This document shows, piece by piece, positions 1 to 7,004 of a stretch of DNA of 11,573 bases. This stretch comes from an uncultured Acidimicrobiaceae bacterium (GTDB lineage Bacteria; Actinomycetota; Acidimicrobiia; Acidimicrobiales; Ilumatobacteraceae). Under the pieces are notes generated by a model. That model was not told the origin of the DNA and ran no database searches. It saw only the letters and a list, made by a program, of their open reading frames with translations. Numbering within the stretch: the first letter of the stretch is position 1; the number at the start of each line of letters is the position of its first letter. A program made the translations under genes and the position numbers. The stretch spans positions 1-11,573 of the forward strand of contig CAIVDG010000214.1 in assembly GCA_903904615.1 (NCBI GenBank), in the 5' to 3' direction.

Positions 1-870
1 AGAAATATCTGCTGTTGCCATGTATCCGTTGAGGTTGGAGATGCTTGGCTCGCTGGCAGAAATCCGCGCCAATGAGTCTTTGATGGTGTCGTATGGCTGG
101 CTCAAGATGATGTGATAGCCGAACTGGGTCTTGACGGGACCACTTGGAACGCCTGCCTTGGCGGCAACCGCACCCACCATGAAGTCACTATCAAACTGTT
201 GTTGGAAGAATGCTAAGTCGGTGCATGGTTCTTCATTACTTTGAAGCGAACCACCGGATTCTTTTGCTGCGGGTTCAATCGACTTCTTCTTTGCAACATC
301 TGCGAAGTTGGCTCCGTTGGAAAGTTCCTTCAATACTGCATTTGCATCGTCTTCTGTCTTCAACAAGATGTGGCTGAGGCACATAACGCCAGTTGATGCG
401 GGAGCTTCGTTGTAGAGGTCCTTCAGTTCGGCCGCGGTGAACGCTTTGAACTTGCTCATGGTGACTTGAGCCAGGCTGAGGTTGATGAGAAGTTCTCGCA
501 AATAGTCAGGCAAAGCCGAGAAAGACTCATCGGCTGCGGCTTCAGCGTCCATCTTCGCGCGATCCGTCGGGTCTTCCTTCAAATTGTTGTCTTTCAGGAA
601 CTGCTTGTAGGCCTCGTAGCGAATGAGAGTGCGCAACACGCTGATGGTGTCTTCTTTTCTTGGCTGGTTGTTTGCGCTGACCTCTAGCTGTTGATTGGCC
701 ACAAGGTCGGCAATCAAAGTTTCAAAAGTATCGAGCGAATACGACGTGCCATTGACGACAAACGCTTCGTTGGCCGATGCAACGGGAGAAGAACTGCCGC
801 AGGCGCTGAGAGCAAGTGCAGAGACGGTGATGGCGGCAAGGACGCGGTACAAGCGGGGAGATTTGGTCAC
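1..870 (-). CDS. Parvulin-type peptidyl-prolyl isomerase lipoprotein (PrsA/SurA-like), 3' end outside the window
   Basis: A 290-codon open frame runs from GTG at 870 off the left edge. The N-terminus is basic (TKSPRLYR), then a hydrophobic stretch ending in the lipobox LSAC with Cys24. It is therefore a lipid-anchored protein on the outer face of the membrane. Residues about 36-150 look like a SurA-type N-terminal helical chaperone domain. A parvulin core follows: CLSHILL at 164-170, GANFADVAKKKS at 186-197, ESGGSL at 204-209 and TQFGYHIIL at 248-256. Proteins of this family isomerise prolyl bonds and help exported proteins fold. Cys164 and Cys216 are the only cysteines after the lipobox and could form a disulfide (inference). 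The start lies 9 nt after the mfd stop. An AAGG overlapping that stop, 8 nt before GTG, is a plausible ribosome-binding site, so translation is probably coupled to mfd. The substrate is unknown. Confidence 0.85.
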   Translation of the reverse strand, partial: MTKSPRLYRVLAAITVSALALSACGSSSPVASANEAFVVNGTSYSLDTFETLIADLVANQQLEVSANNQPRKEDTISVLRTLIRYEAYKQFLKDNNLKEDPTDRAKMDAEAAADESFSALPDYLRELLINLSLAQVTMSKFKAFTAAELKDLYNEAPASTGVMCLSHILLKTEDDANAVLKELSNGANFADVAKKKSIEPAAKESGGSLQSNEEPCTDLAFFQQQFDSDFMVGAVAAKAGVPSGPVKTQFGYHIILSQPYDTIKDSLARISASEPSISNLNGYMATADIS

Positions 871-879
871 GCAGAGACC

Positions 880-3800
880 TTAGTGGTCGTCGGGCTCAAA
901 CAGCTCGCACAACATTGATGTGAGTGCCGCAGCAGGGTTCTCGCCCCGAGAAATGGGAACGGTGAGAACCCCCGTTGTTTCTTTGAAGACTGCGCGCGGG
1001 GCAAGACGCCGAAGTGTGCGGGTTTGGCTGGCCCGCAATGTGATGGGCGAGAGGCGGGCATCGAGGCCGTTCATGACGATTTCGGTAATGCCAATGCGAA
1101 GGCACTCAACGCGAAGAGCTGCAACCTGCATGAGAGCTTGCGCTGGCTCGGGCAGGGGACCAAAACGATCGCGCCATTCTTTTTCGATGTCGGCCAGTTC
1201 TGTGGCGGTACGCACGGTGGCCAGTTTGCGGTATGCCTCAAGGCGAAGGTCTTCACTGGGGACATAGTCATTGGGAAGGTGAGCATCAATTGAGATGTCC
1301 ACTTTGATTTCAGATTCTTCGACTGTGGTTTCACCCTTCATCTCCGAGACGGCTTCGGTCACCATTTGGCAGTACAGGTCGTAACCAACCGCCGCAATGT
1401 GGCCACTTTGTGCTTCGCCTAACAAGTTTCCGGCACCACGAATTTCCAAATCGCGCATGGCAATTTTGAAACCGCTACCTAAGTCTGTGGTTTCGCCAAT
1501 AGTGCGTAAACGTTCGTATGCCTCTTCGGACAACACTTTGTCTCGCGGATGAAACAAGTAGGCGTATGCACGTTGTCCGCTTCGGCCGACACGTCCACGC
1601 AACTGATGCATTTGACCGAGGCCTAAAAGGTCGGCGCGTTCCACGACCAACGTGTTCACCGTGGGCATGTCGATGCCGCTTTCAATAATGGTGGTGCACA
1701 CCAAGACGTCGTAGCTGCCTTCCCAGAAGTCCAACACCACTTGTTCAAGTTGTGTTTCATCCATTTGGCCGTGCGCTACGGCAATTCGCGCTTCGGGGAC
1801 CCACTCACGAAGTTCCGCAGCACGTTCTTCAATGGATTGAACGCGGTTATGCACCCAGAACACCTGGCCTTCGCGCAAGAGTTCGCGACGAATGGCTTCA
1901 ATTGCCACTTGTTCACTTTGTTCACCGACGTAGGTGAGGATGGGTTGTCGGTCTGCTGGTGGAGTTTGCAGCAACGACAAGTCGCGAATTCCCACGAGGC
2001 TCATTTCTAGAGTTCGTGGAATGGGTGTTGCAGACATGGACAACACGTCAACGTTTGTCTTCAACCGCTTCATAGCTTCTTTGTGCTGAACTCCGAATCG
2101 CTGTTCTTCGTCCACCACAAGAAGTCCGAGGTTCTTGAATTCAACACTTTCTTGTAATAAGCGATGTGTTCCGATAACGCAGTCAATGTCTCCGGTCTTT
2201 AGTCCGGCAATCACTTTCTTTGCTTCACCATTTGTAAGAAAGCGCGAAAGAACTTCCACCTTGATGGGGTAGCCAGCGAAACGTTCGGAGAATGTGTTGC
2301 CGTGTTGTGTGGCTAACAAGGTGGTGGGAACAAGTACTGCCACCTGCAATCCGTCTTGAATCGCTTTAAAGGCGGCGCGCACTGCAACTTCTGTTTTGCC
2401 AAAACCCACATCGCCACACAAGAGCCTGTCCATCGGAACTTCGCGTTCCATGTCGGCCTTAATGCTGGTGATGGCTTCTAATTGGTCGGGAGTTTCCACA
2501 AATGGGAAGGCCGATTCCATCTCGCTTTGCCATGGGGTGTCTTGGGCAAACGCGTGTCCGCGCGCAGTCACGCGTTTTTGGTACAGCACTACAAGTTCTT
2601 GCGCTACTTCGCGAACAGCAGAGCGAACGCGCGATTTTGCGCGCGCAAAGTCAGAGCCACCCATGCGGTGCAGCGCTGGTGCTTCACCGCCAACGTATTG
2701 ACGAATGACACCAATTTGTTCGGTAGGCACATACAGCTTGTCGCCGCCTTTGTACGCAATGAGCAAATAGTCCCGCTCGACGCCGCCGATGCTGCGCTTC
2801 ACCATCCCCTCGTACTTGCCAACGCCATGATGTGCGTGCACCACGTAGCCACCTGGTTGAAGGTCTTCAAAGACTGTTCCCGATGAACGACCACGTGTGG
2901 TGCGACCGCGACGCGTGCGTCGGCGACCACTGAGATCTGTTTCGGTGATGAGAGCAACTTTGGAACTGGGAAGAGATACGCCGTGAGACTGCGGTGCAAA
3001 CGTCACCCATGCCCCGGGAGTTGCAATTCGCTCGGCATCGTCGGTGGCAGTGAAATCAATACCGTGACTACGCATGAGGTCGACAAGTCGTGGAACGGAC
3101 TCTTGCGTGTTGGCCGCAACAACGACGCGCCACTTGTCGGCCAACATTTCGTTAATGCGCCGAGCAACAGATGACGCATCGTGTGTGATGTTGCCCCACC
3201 CCGAAGCCGATACCGACGGACCGTCAAGTGCTTCTGCTGCGGGGATCAGCGAGATGGTGGGCACGCGTTGATCGCTAGCCAAGAGACGGTCGGTGTCAAC
3301 GTGTAGTCGTGGGAATGTGACGTTCTCGTCTCTAGCCCACGACGTTGCGAGTGCACGGGCAAGGTCGTCTTCTTCGGCTAACAGGTCGCGCGCACGGTCG
3401 ATCATGCGTCGCGGTTCAACAAGGACAATCAACGAATCGTCGCCAATGTGGTCGGTGAGAAGTTCGTCGCCTTCTGTGAGCCACGGCAACCAACTCTCCA
3501 TGCCGTCGAAGATTTGTCCTTCCGACAAGCGTTCCCATTGTTCGCGACCCCATGGTTCTGACGCAATGAGTGATGAGGCACGTTCCCGAACTCCGTCTAC
3601 ATAGAGAACTTCACGTGCAGGGAATACCAGAGTTGTTGCACGGTCGATGGTGCTGCGCTGGTCTGACACGGTGAATTCCGTGAGGCGATCAACATCGTCA
3701 CCCCATAAATCAATTCGTATTGGTTCGTCTGCAGTGCTGGGAAAAATGTCAACAATGGCTCCGCGTCGAGCGAATTCACCACGATGTTCCACCACCATCT

Positions 3801-4311
3801 CGCGGCGATATCCAAAGTGAACAAGTTGTTCACACAAGGCATCAATATCTATGCGGTCACCAACTGATATTCGAATGGGATCAGTGGTGGACGAGCCAGG
3901 CGCAAGTTTCTGCAGTAGTGCGCGAGTGCCCGCAACAATGACGGTGGGCTGTTCATTCGCGGTGCGAAGACGCCACATGGTGCGCATACGTGCGCCCATT
4001 GTGTGAACTGCAGGGCTCACGCGTTCAAAAGGCAATGTCTCCCACGCGGGGAACAGTTCCACGGCGTCGGCACCAAGAAAACTTGCGAGGTCTTCTGCAA
4101 CTTCGTTCGCCATGGTTCCGGTGGGAACTGCAACAACAATGGGTCGACGGCCGTTTGCGTGTGTGAGTGCTGCAAGAACCGCGGCTCGTGCAGATTCGGG
4201 AACAGCCAAGACGGCATTGCGTTGACCAGCAATGAGGTCGATACCTGGTTCGTGCGCAACTACCGCAGAGAGTTGAGACAGTGGATGTGGGGAAGGCGTG
4301 GCGCTACTCAC
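880..4311 (-). CDS. mfd: Transcription-repair coupling factor Mfd
   Basis: Mfd is a DNA translocase that pushes stalled RNA polymerase off damaged template and recruits UvrA for nucleotide excision repair. The 1143-residue product is near full family length. The UvrB-like N-terminal module contains ELFPAWETLPFERVSP at about 85-100. The RNA-polymerase-interacting, CarD-like domain starts near residue 478 with GGYVVHAHHGVGKYEG. The helicase core has Walker A GDVGFGKT at 633-640, the DEEQ box at 734-737 and SATPIPRTLE at about 760-769. Further on are GIDMPTVNTLVVERAD and QLRGRVGRSGQRAYAYLF, followed by the C-terminal TRCF domain. An arginine-rich linker (RRRTRRGRTTRGR, near 463-475) joins the UvrB-like part to the RNAP-binding domain. 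The GTG start overlaps the pth stop as GTGA, so it is translated with pth. The TAA stop is 9 nt before the parvulin gene. Confidence 0.98.
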   Translation of the reverse strand: MSSATPSPHPLSQLSAVVAHEPGIDLIAGQRNAVLAVPESARAAVLAALTHANGRRPIVVAVPTGTMANEVAEDLASFLGADAVELFPAWETLPFERVSPAVHTMGARMRTMWRLRTANEQPTVIVAGTRALLQKLAPGSSTTDPIRISVGDRIDIDALCEQLVHFGYRREMVVEHRGEFARRGAIVDIFPSTADEPIRIDLWGDDVDRLTEFTVSDQRSTIDRATTLVFPAREVLYVDGVRERASSLIASEPWGREQWERLSEGQIFDGMESWLPWLTEGDELLTDHIGDDSLIVLVEPRRMIDRARDLLAEEDDLARALATSWARDENVTFPRLHVDTDRLLASDQRVPTISLIPAAEALDGPSVSASGWGNITHDASSVARRINEMLADKWRVVVAANTQESVPRLVDLMRSHGIDFTATDDAERIATPGAWVTFAPQSHGVSLPSSKVALITETDLSGRRRTRRGRTTRGRSSGTVFEDLQPGGYVVHAHHGVGKYEGMVKRSIGGVERDYLLIAYKGGDKLYVPTEQIGVIRQYVGGEAPALHRMGGSDFARAKSRVRSAVREVAQELVVLYQKRVTARGHAFAQDTPWQSEMESAFPFVETPDQLEAITSIKADMEREVPMDRLLCGDVGFGKTEVAVRAAFKAIQDGLQVAVLVPTTLLATQHGNTFSERFAGYPIKVEVLSRFLTNGEAKKVIAGLKTGDIDCVIGTHRLLQESVEFKNLGLLVVDEEQRFGVQHKEAMKRLKTNVDVLSMSATPIPRTLEMSLVGIRDLSLLQTPPADRQPILTYVGEQSEQVAIEAIRRELLREGQVFWVHNRVQSIEERAAELREWVPEARIAVAHGQMDETQLEQVVLDFWEGSYDVLVCTTIIESGIDMPTVNTLVVERADLLGLGQMHQLRGRVGRSGQRAYAYLFHPRDKVLSEEAYERLRTIGETTDLGSGFKIAMRDLEIRGAGNLLGEAQSGHIAAVGYDLYCQMVTEAVSEMKGETTVEESEIKVDISIDAHLPNDYVPSEDLRLEAYRKLATVRTATELADIEKEWRDRFGPLPEPAQALMQVAALRVECLRIGITEIVMNGLDARLSPITLRASQTRTLRRLAPRAVFKETTGVLTVPISRGENPAAALTSMLCELFEPDDH

Positions 4312-4877
4312 CGTGCGTTGAATTCCTGCATCGCGGCTGCAATGCCAACTTCAAGAATCCGTTCCACAGCGTCGGCCGCAACTTCAACGGCAATGTCGAG
4401 CACTTTGCGTTCGGCTGCTGGAATTGCAGACAGAACATGGTCTGCGCCGTGTTCTTTCGACTGTGGTTTTCCTACGCCAATGCGAATACGGATGTAGTCG
4501 TCTGTGCGCAGATGTTGTGAGATGGATTTCAGTCCGTTGTGGCCAGCAAGTCCGCCACCAACTTTTATCTTCACCACGCCAGGCGCAAGGTCGAGCTCGT
4601 CGTGAATGATGATGATGTTTGATACATCGTTCTTGAAGCGGCGAGAAAGTGGCCCAACAGCCTCACCCGATTCATTCATGTACGTAGTGGGTACTGCGAG
4701 AACAACGGGCTGGTCCTTCAGGCGAGTCTCTGCTACCTGCGCGCGATCGCGACCAACTTTGAGAGAGGCATTCGCACGAGCAACTAGAACTTCGATGGCA
4801 TCGGTACCCACGTTGTGACGCGTGCGTGCGTACTTCTTTCCGGGGTTACCTAGCCCAACAATGAGCGTGCGTTGCAT
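4308..4877 (-). CDS. pth: Peptidyl-tRNA hydrolase
   Basis: Pth cleaves the ester bond of peptidyl-tRNAs released prematurely from ribosomes, which recycles tRNA. In the longest frame (start 4910, 200 aa) the family residues are all present: Asn22 in LIVGLGNPG, catalytic His32 in RTRHNVG, Asn79 in YMNESGE, Asp104 in HDELDL and Asn125 in GGLAGHNGLKS. I prefer the ATG at 4877 (189 aa), which begins MQRTLIVGLGNPG as most family members do. The upstream ATG at 4910 would add an arginine-rich 11-residue extension (MLRRSAPRTGD) without family support. Neither start has a clear Shine-Dalgarno sequence, so the choice is uncertain. Its stop overlaps the mfd start by 4 nt, and it follows rplY as in other actinobacteria. 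Confidence 0.96.
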   Translation of the reverse strand: MQRTLIVGLGNPGKKYARTRHNVGTDAIEVLVARANASLKVGRDRAQVAETRLKDQPVVLAVPTTYMNESGEAVGPLSRRFKNDVSNIIIIHDELDLAPGVVKIKVGGGLAGHNGLKSISQHLRTDDYIRIRIGVGKPQSKEHGADHVLSAIPAAERKVLDIAVEVAADAVERILEVGIAAAMQEFNAR

Positions 4878-4920
4878 GTCGCCAGTTCGCGGAGCGGAAC
4901 GACGCAACATGACACGACCA

Positions 4921-4944
4921 AAGAATCACGACCCAGAGGTCGCG
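4921..4944 (-). terminator. Hairpin plus short U-rich run between rplY and pth (possible attenuator)
   Basis: Read on the minus strand, CGCGACC (4944-4938), loop TCTG and GGTCGTG (4933-4927) form a 7-bp stem with one G-U pair. ATTCTT follows, running on into T. It starts 3 nt after the rplY stop. The stem is short and the U run is interrupted, so partial termination or an RNA processing site is more likely than a full stop, given the coupled genes downstream. Confidence 0.4.
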
Positions 4945-4947
4945 AAA

Positions 4948-5571
4948 TCAGCTTGCTGCTTCGGGGGCTGCTGCAGCACCATCGGCTGCATCTTTTGCAG
5001 CTTCGGTTGCCGCACGTGACATAAGCACCGTGACAACTGGCATTTCAGGATCGCCAATTGCGGATACACCAGCAGGCATTGGAATGTCGCTGAGACGAAT
5101 GACGCTGTCTGGTGTGAGATCGGAAATGTCGATGGAGATTTCGTTGGGAACATTTGCAGGAGTGGTGCGCACTTCGATGGTGTCGACTGCTGGGTCGACC
5201 AAACCACCGGCAGAGACAACAGCTTTTGCGGTTCCGACAAGGTGAACAGGAACGTGCATAGTGATTTCTTCAGACAAGTTGATCTGTACGAAGTCGATGT
5301 GTGCAACGGTGCGGCGTACTGGGTGACGCTGCATTTCCTTGACGATGGCGTTGTAGGAGGTGCCGCCAATGTTCAACGAAAGAATTGTGTTTTGACCAGC
5401 GGGGCCAGAGAGTGCAACGCGAAGGTCACGACGTGCGACGGACAAGGAGATGGGCTCCATGCCATGGCCGTAGAGGACTGCTGGGATGCGGTCTGCGGCA
5501 CGAAGGCGACGTGATGCGGCGCTGCCTGTTGCGCGACCGGTTTCGGCGGAGAGAGTTGCTGTATTGGACAC
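4948..5571 (-). CDS. rplY: Large-subunit ribosomal protein bL25, CTC/TL5 two-domain type
   Basis: bL25 binds 5S rRNA in the central protuberance of the 50S subunit. The long form here is the CTC or TL5 type found in many Gram-positives. Counted from GTG 5571, the product is 207 aa. The N-terminal bL25 domain shows RRLRAADRIPAVLYGHG and KEMQRHPVRRTVAHIDFVQI. The C-terminal TL5 beta domain shows VPVHLVGTAKAV and NEISIDISDLTPDSVIRLSDI. It ends in an alanine-rich tail (AADGAAAAPEAAS). The frame stays open to a GTG at 5616, but that codon directly abuts the prs terminator and adds 15 residues without family resemblance. The start at 5571 is followed by a normal bL25 N-terminus and has a TAGACT box 8 nt upstream, suggesting a leaderless or near-leaderless mRNA. 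pth follows 70 nt downstream from its preferred start. Confidence 0.93.
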   Translation of the reverse strand: MSNTATLSAETGRATGSAASRRLRAADRIPAVLYGHGMEPISLSVARRDLRVALSGPAGQNTILSLNIGGTSYNAIVKEMQRHPVRRTVAHIDFVQINLSEEITMHVPVHLVGTAKAVVSAGGLVDPAVDTIEVRTTPANVPNEISIDISDLTPDSVIRLSDIPMPAGVSAIGDPEMPVVTVLMSRAATEAAKDAADGAAAAPEAAS

Positions 5572-5579
5572 GGCTAGCG

Positions 5580-5585
5580 AGTCTA
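5580..5585 (-). promoter_or_regulatory. Candidate -10 box of rplY
   Basis: TAGACT (fits TANNNT) lies 8 nt upstream of the GTG at 5571, just after the prs terminator. No good -35 is visible. If used, transcription would start at or next to the GTG. Prediction only. Confidence 0.4.
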
Positions 5586-5616
5586 TGCCCAATGCCCGCA
5601 AGTGCCACACGGGCAC

Positions 5617-5637
5617 AGAAAACCCCCGAAAAGGGGA
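5617..5637 (-). terminator. Rho-independent terminator after prs
   Basis: On the minus strand TCCCC, loop TTTTC and GGGGG form a 4-bp GC stem plus one T-G pair, followed directly by TTTTCT. It lies 24 nt after the prs stop and before the rplY start. A second short hairpin, GTGCC-CGTGT-GGCAC (5616-5602), follows immediately. Confidence 0.65.
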
Positions 5638-5661
5638 GGCTGCCAGACCCTGGAGTGGGGT

Positions 5662-6669
5662 TTAGGACTGGTTTTCGCCGTTGAACAGCTCGGAAACGCT
5701 GGTCTCGTCAAAGACGGCAGACAGGGCGTCAGCGATGATTTTGGCCACCGAGAGCACCTCGCACTTGTCGAAATGGTTCTGTTTGGCCAGTGGCAAGGTG
5801 TTGGTGAGGACCACTCGGGAGATGGGCGAGTTGGACAAACGCTCCACTGCTGGGTCGGACAGAACGCCGTGCGTGGCCATGGCCCACACTTCTTTTGCGC
5901 CACGGTCGAGCAAGAGTTCGGCAGCCGAGACAATTGTTCCGCCAGTGTCGATCATGTCGTCGGTGAGGATGCAGAGGCGTCCGTCGATGTCACCAATGAC
6001 TTCTTTTGCAATAGCAACGTTTTGTGTTCCCTTTGGACGACGCTTGTTAATGAATGCAACATCGGCGTTCTTGTCGGACAAGTGCTGAGCGAAACGTTCT
6101 GCAACCTTTACACGACCAGCGTCTGGCGACACAATGACGAGGTCTTGGTCTGCGTGTTGGCGTACGTACTGCTCGAGTACGGGCAACGCGGTGAGATGGT
6201 CGACAGGGCCAGAAAAGAAACCCTGAATCTGGCTGCTATGCAAGTCGATAGACACCATGCGTGATGCGCCTGCAGCTTTGAACATGTCGGCAATGAGTCG
6301 CGCGGTAATTGGTTCGCGTCCTTCTGCTTTGCGATCTTGACGGGCGTATCCGTAGAACGGGCACACTGCAGTAATTCGCTTTGCAGATGCACGTTGTGCG
6401 GCGTCGATCATGATGAGCTGTTCCATGATGGAGTCGTTAATGGAGCCTGCATCGGTTCCGAAGTGTGACTGCATGACAAACACGTCGCCGCCACGGATGC
6501 TGTCGGTGAAGCGAGGACGAATTTCTCCGTTGGCGAATTGCACAACGTTTGCATCGCCAAGTTCAACGTTGAGATGCCCAGCTACTTCCTGGGCGAGAGT
6601 GGGGTGCGTCCGTCCGGTGAAAAGCGATAAACGCTTGGTGGTCACTTTCTCCATGGAACGGGTGCTCAT
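5662..6669 (-). CDS. prs: Ribose-phosphate pyrophosphokinase (PRPP synthetase)
   Basis: Prs makes 5-phosphoribosyl-1-diphosphate from ribose-5-phosphate and ATP for nucleotide, histidine and tryptophan synthesis. Counted from ATG 6669 the protein is 335 aa, slightly longer than the usual 310-325. Visible motifs are FANGEIRPRF (45-54), YGYARQDRKAEGREP (106-120), SIDLHSSQIQGFF (140-152), the flexible-loop sequence NKRRP (208-212) and the PRPP-binding loop DDMIDTGGT (237-245). The frame extends upstream to GTG 6714, but a TACACT box sits 6 nt before ATG 6669, so that ATG is probably the first transcribed codon. An internal ATG at 6654 (MEKVTTKRL) would give 330 aa and cannot be excluded. The gene follows tRNA-Gln on the same strand and ends in a terminator before rplY. 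The glmU gene, which often precedes prs in actinobacteria, is absent here. Confidence 0.97.
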   Translation of the reverse strand: MSTRSMEKVTTKRLSLFTGRTHPTLAQEVAGHLNVELGDANVVQFANGEIRPRFTDSIRGGDVFVMQSHFGTDAGSINDSIMEQLIMIDAAQRASAKRITAVCPFYGYARQDRKAEGREPITARLIADMFKAAGASRMVSIDLHSSQIQGFFSGPVDHLTALPVLEQYVRQHADQDLVIVSPDAGRVKVAERFAQHLSDKNADVAFINKRRPKGTQNVAIAKEVIGDIDGRLCILTDDMIDTGGTIVSAAELLLDRGAKEVWAMATHGVLSDPAVERLSNSPISRVVLTNTLPLAKQNHFDKCEVLSVAKIIADALSAVFDETSVSELFNGENQS

Positions 6670-6675
6670 AGAGCA

Positions 6676-6681
6676 AGTGTA
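6676..6681 (-). promoter_or_regulatory. Candidate -10 box of prs (leaderless)
   Basis: TACACT (TANNNT) is followed by 6 nt and then the ATG at 6669. This spacing would place the transcription start on the start codon. No clear -35 and no Shine-Dalgarno sequence are visible, which fits leaderless initiation. Confidence 0.5.
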
Positions 6682-6755
6682 GAACGCAAGCAGTCGCTGG
6701 GTATCGGTCGGCACAAAAAGCGAGAGTGGATGCGAAACCGCACCTGATAGTCAGA

Positions 6756-6830
6756 TGGTTCCGGGAAGAGGACTCGAACCCCTATTTTCTGGACCAAAAC
6801 CAGACGTCCTGCCAATTGGACGATCCCGGA
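6756..6830 (-). tRNA. tRNA-Gln (anticodon TTG), CCA encoded
   Basis: The minus strand folds into a complete cloverleaf. The acceptor TCCGGGA pairs perfectly with TCCCGGA. The D stem is GTCC/GGAC with loop AATTGGCA. The anticodon stem is TCTGG/CCAGA with loop TTTTGGT, so the anticodon is TTG and reads CAA. The variable loop has 4 nt, and the T stem AGGGG/CCTCT carries loop TTCGAGT. The discriminator is A, and CCA is encoded (6758-6756). The U1-A72 pair is typical of tRNA-Gln. The mature body without CCA is 72 nt (6759-6830). Confidence 0.98.
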
Positions 6831-6841
6831 AAGCGACTCAT

Positions 6842-6847
6842 ACGGTA
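6842..6847 (-). promoter_or_regulatory. Candidate -10 box of tRNA-Gln
   Basis: TACCGT (TANNNT) lies 11 nt upstream of the mature tRNA 5' end, leaving room for a leader of a few nt to be removed by RNase P. A weak -35-like TTCGGG lies 16 nt further upstream. It shares the 63-nt gap with the divergent bS22 promoter. Confidence 0.4.
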
Positions 6848-6854
6848 GCGGATT

Positions 6855-6883
6855 TTCACTTTTCCCGAATGTCCCGATAGGTT
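6855..6883 (+). promoter_or_regulatory. Candidate promoter of the bS22 gene
   Basis: TTCACT (6855-6860, four of six matches to TTGACA) is separated by 17 nt from TAGGTT (6878-6883). The ATG at 6894 is 10 nt after the -10 box, so the predicted 5' leader is only a few nt. No convincing Shine-Dalgarno sequence is present. Confidence 0.45.
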
Positions 6884-6893
6884 CTTATTCCTT

Positions 6894-6986
6894 ATGGGTT
6901 CACTGATCAAGAAGCGCCGCAAGCGCATGCGTAAGAAGAAGCACAAGAAAATGCTCCGCCGCACGCGTCACCAGCGTCGCAAATAG
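6894..6986 (+). CDS. Small-subunit ribosomal protein bS22 (AURKAIP1/COX24-domain micro-protein)
   Basis: A 30-codon frame starting MGSLIKKRRKRM and ending RRTRHQRRK is almost entirely basic. From memory it matches the mycobacterial 33-residue bS22 protein (MGSVIKKRRKRMSKKKH...), differing at a few positions and lacking the last three residues. bS22 is a tiny actinobacterial protein seen in mycobacterial 30S structures, in a basic rRNA pocket of the small subunit. It shares the AURKAIP1/COX24 C-terminal motif of mitochondrial proteins. It is the only complete plus-strand gene here, divergent from tRNA-Gln and convergent with ispE. The stop is TAG at 6984-6986, with a strong hairpin 26 nt downstream. 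It is short enough to be missed by ordinary gene callers. Confidence 0.93.
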   Translation: MGSLIKKRRKRMRKKKHKKMLRRTRHQRRK

Positions 6987-7004
6987 TCGAACAATTCCAG
7001 TTTT

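Noticed and set aside
2482..2886. 134-codon plus-strand frame opposite mfd
   Set aside because: It is a shadow of the conserved Mfd helicase region, with no start signal or recognisable domain.
4003..4497. 164-codon plus-strand frame opposite the mfd/pth junction
   Set aside because: It lies opposite two certain genes, and the peptide is Cys/Arg-rich and unlike a real protein.
5602..6264. 220-codon open frame on the plus strand opposite prs
   Set aside because: Prs on the minus strand is certain from its motifs. This antisense translation has no family resemblance and odd composition, so it is a codon-usage shadow.
6670..6714. Upstream extension of prs to GTG 6714
   Set aside because: The 15 added residues are unlike Prs, and the region contains the candidate -10 box that would set the start at 6669.
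6715..6750. Possible terminator after tRNA-Gln: GGTGCG/CGCATC stem, later TTTTT
   Set aside because: The T run is about 9 nt away from a 6-bp stem with a wobble pair, too far for a standard terminator.
6756..6830. tRNA-Gln as an integration site for a mobile element
   Set aside because: No integrase, duplicated tRNA 3' end or foreign-looking genes are visible on either side.
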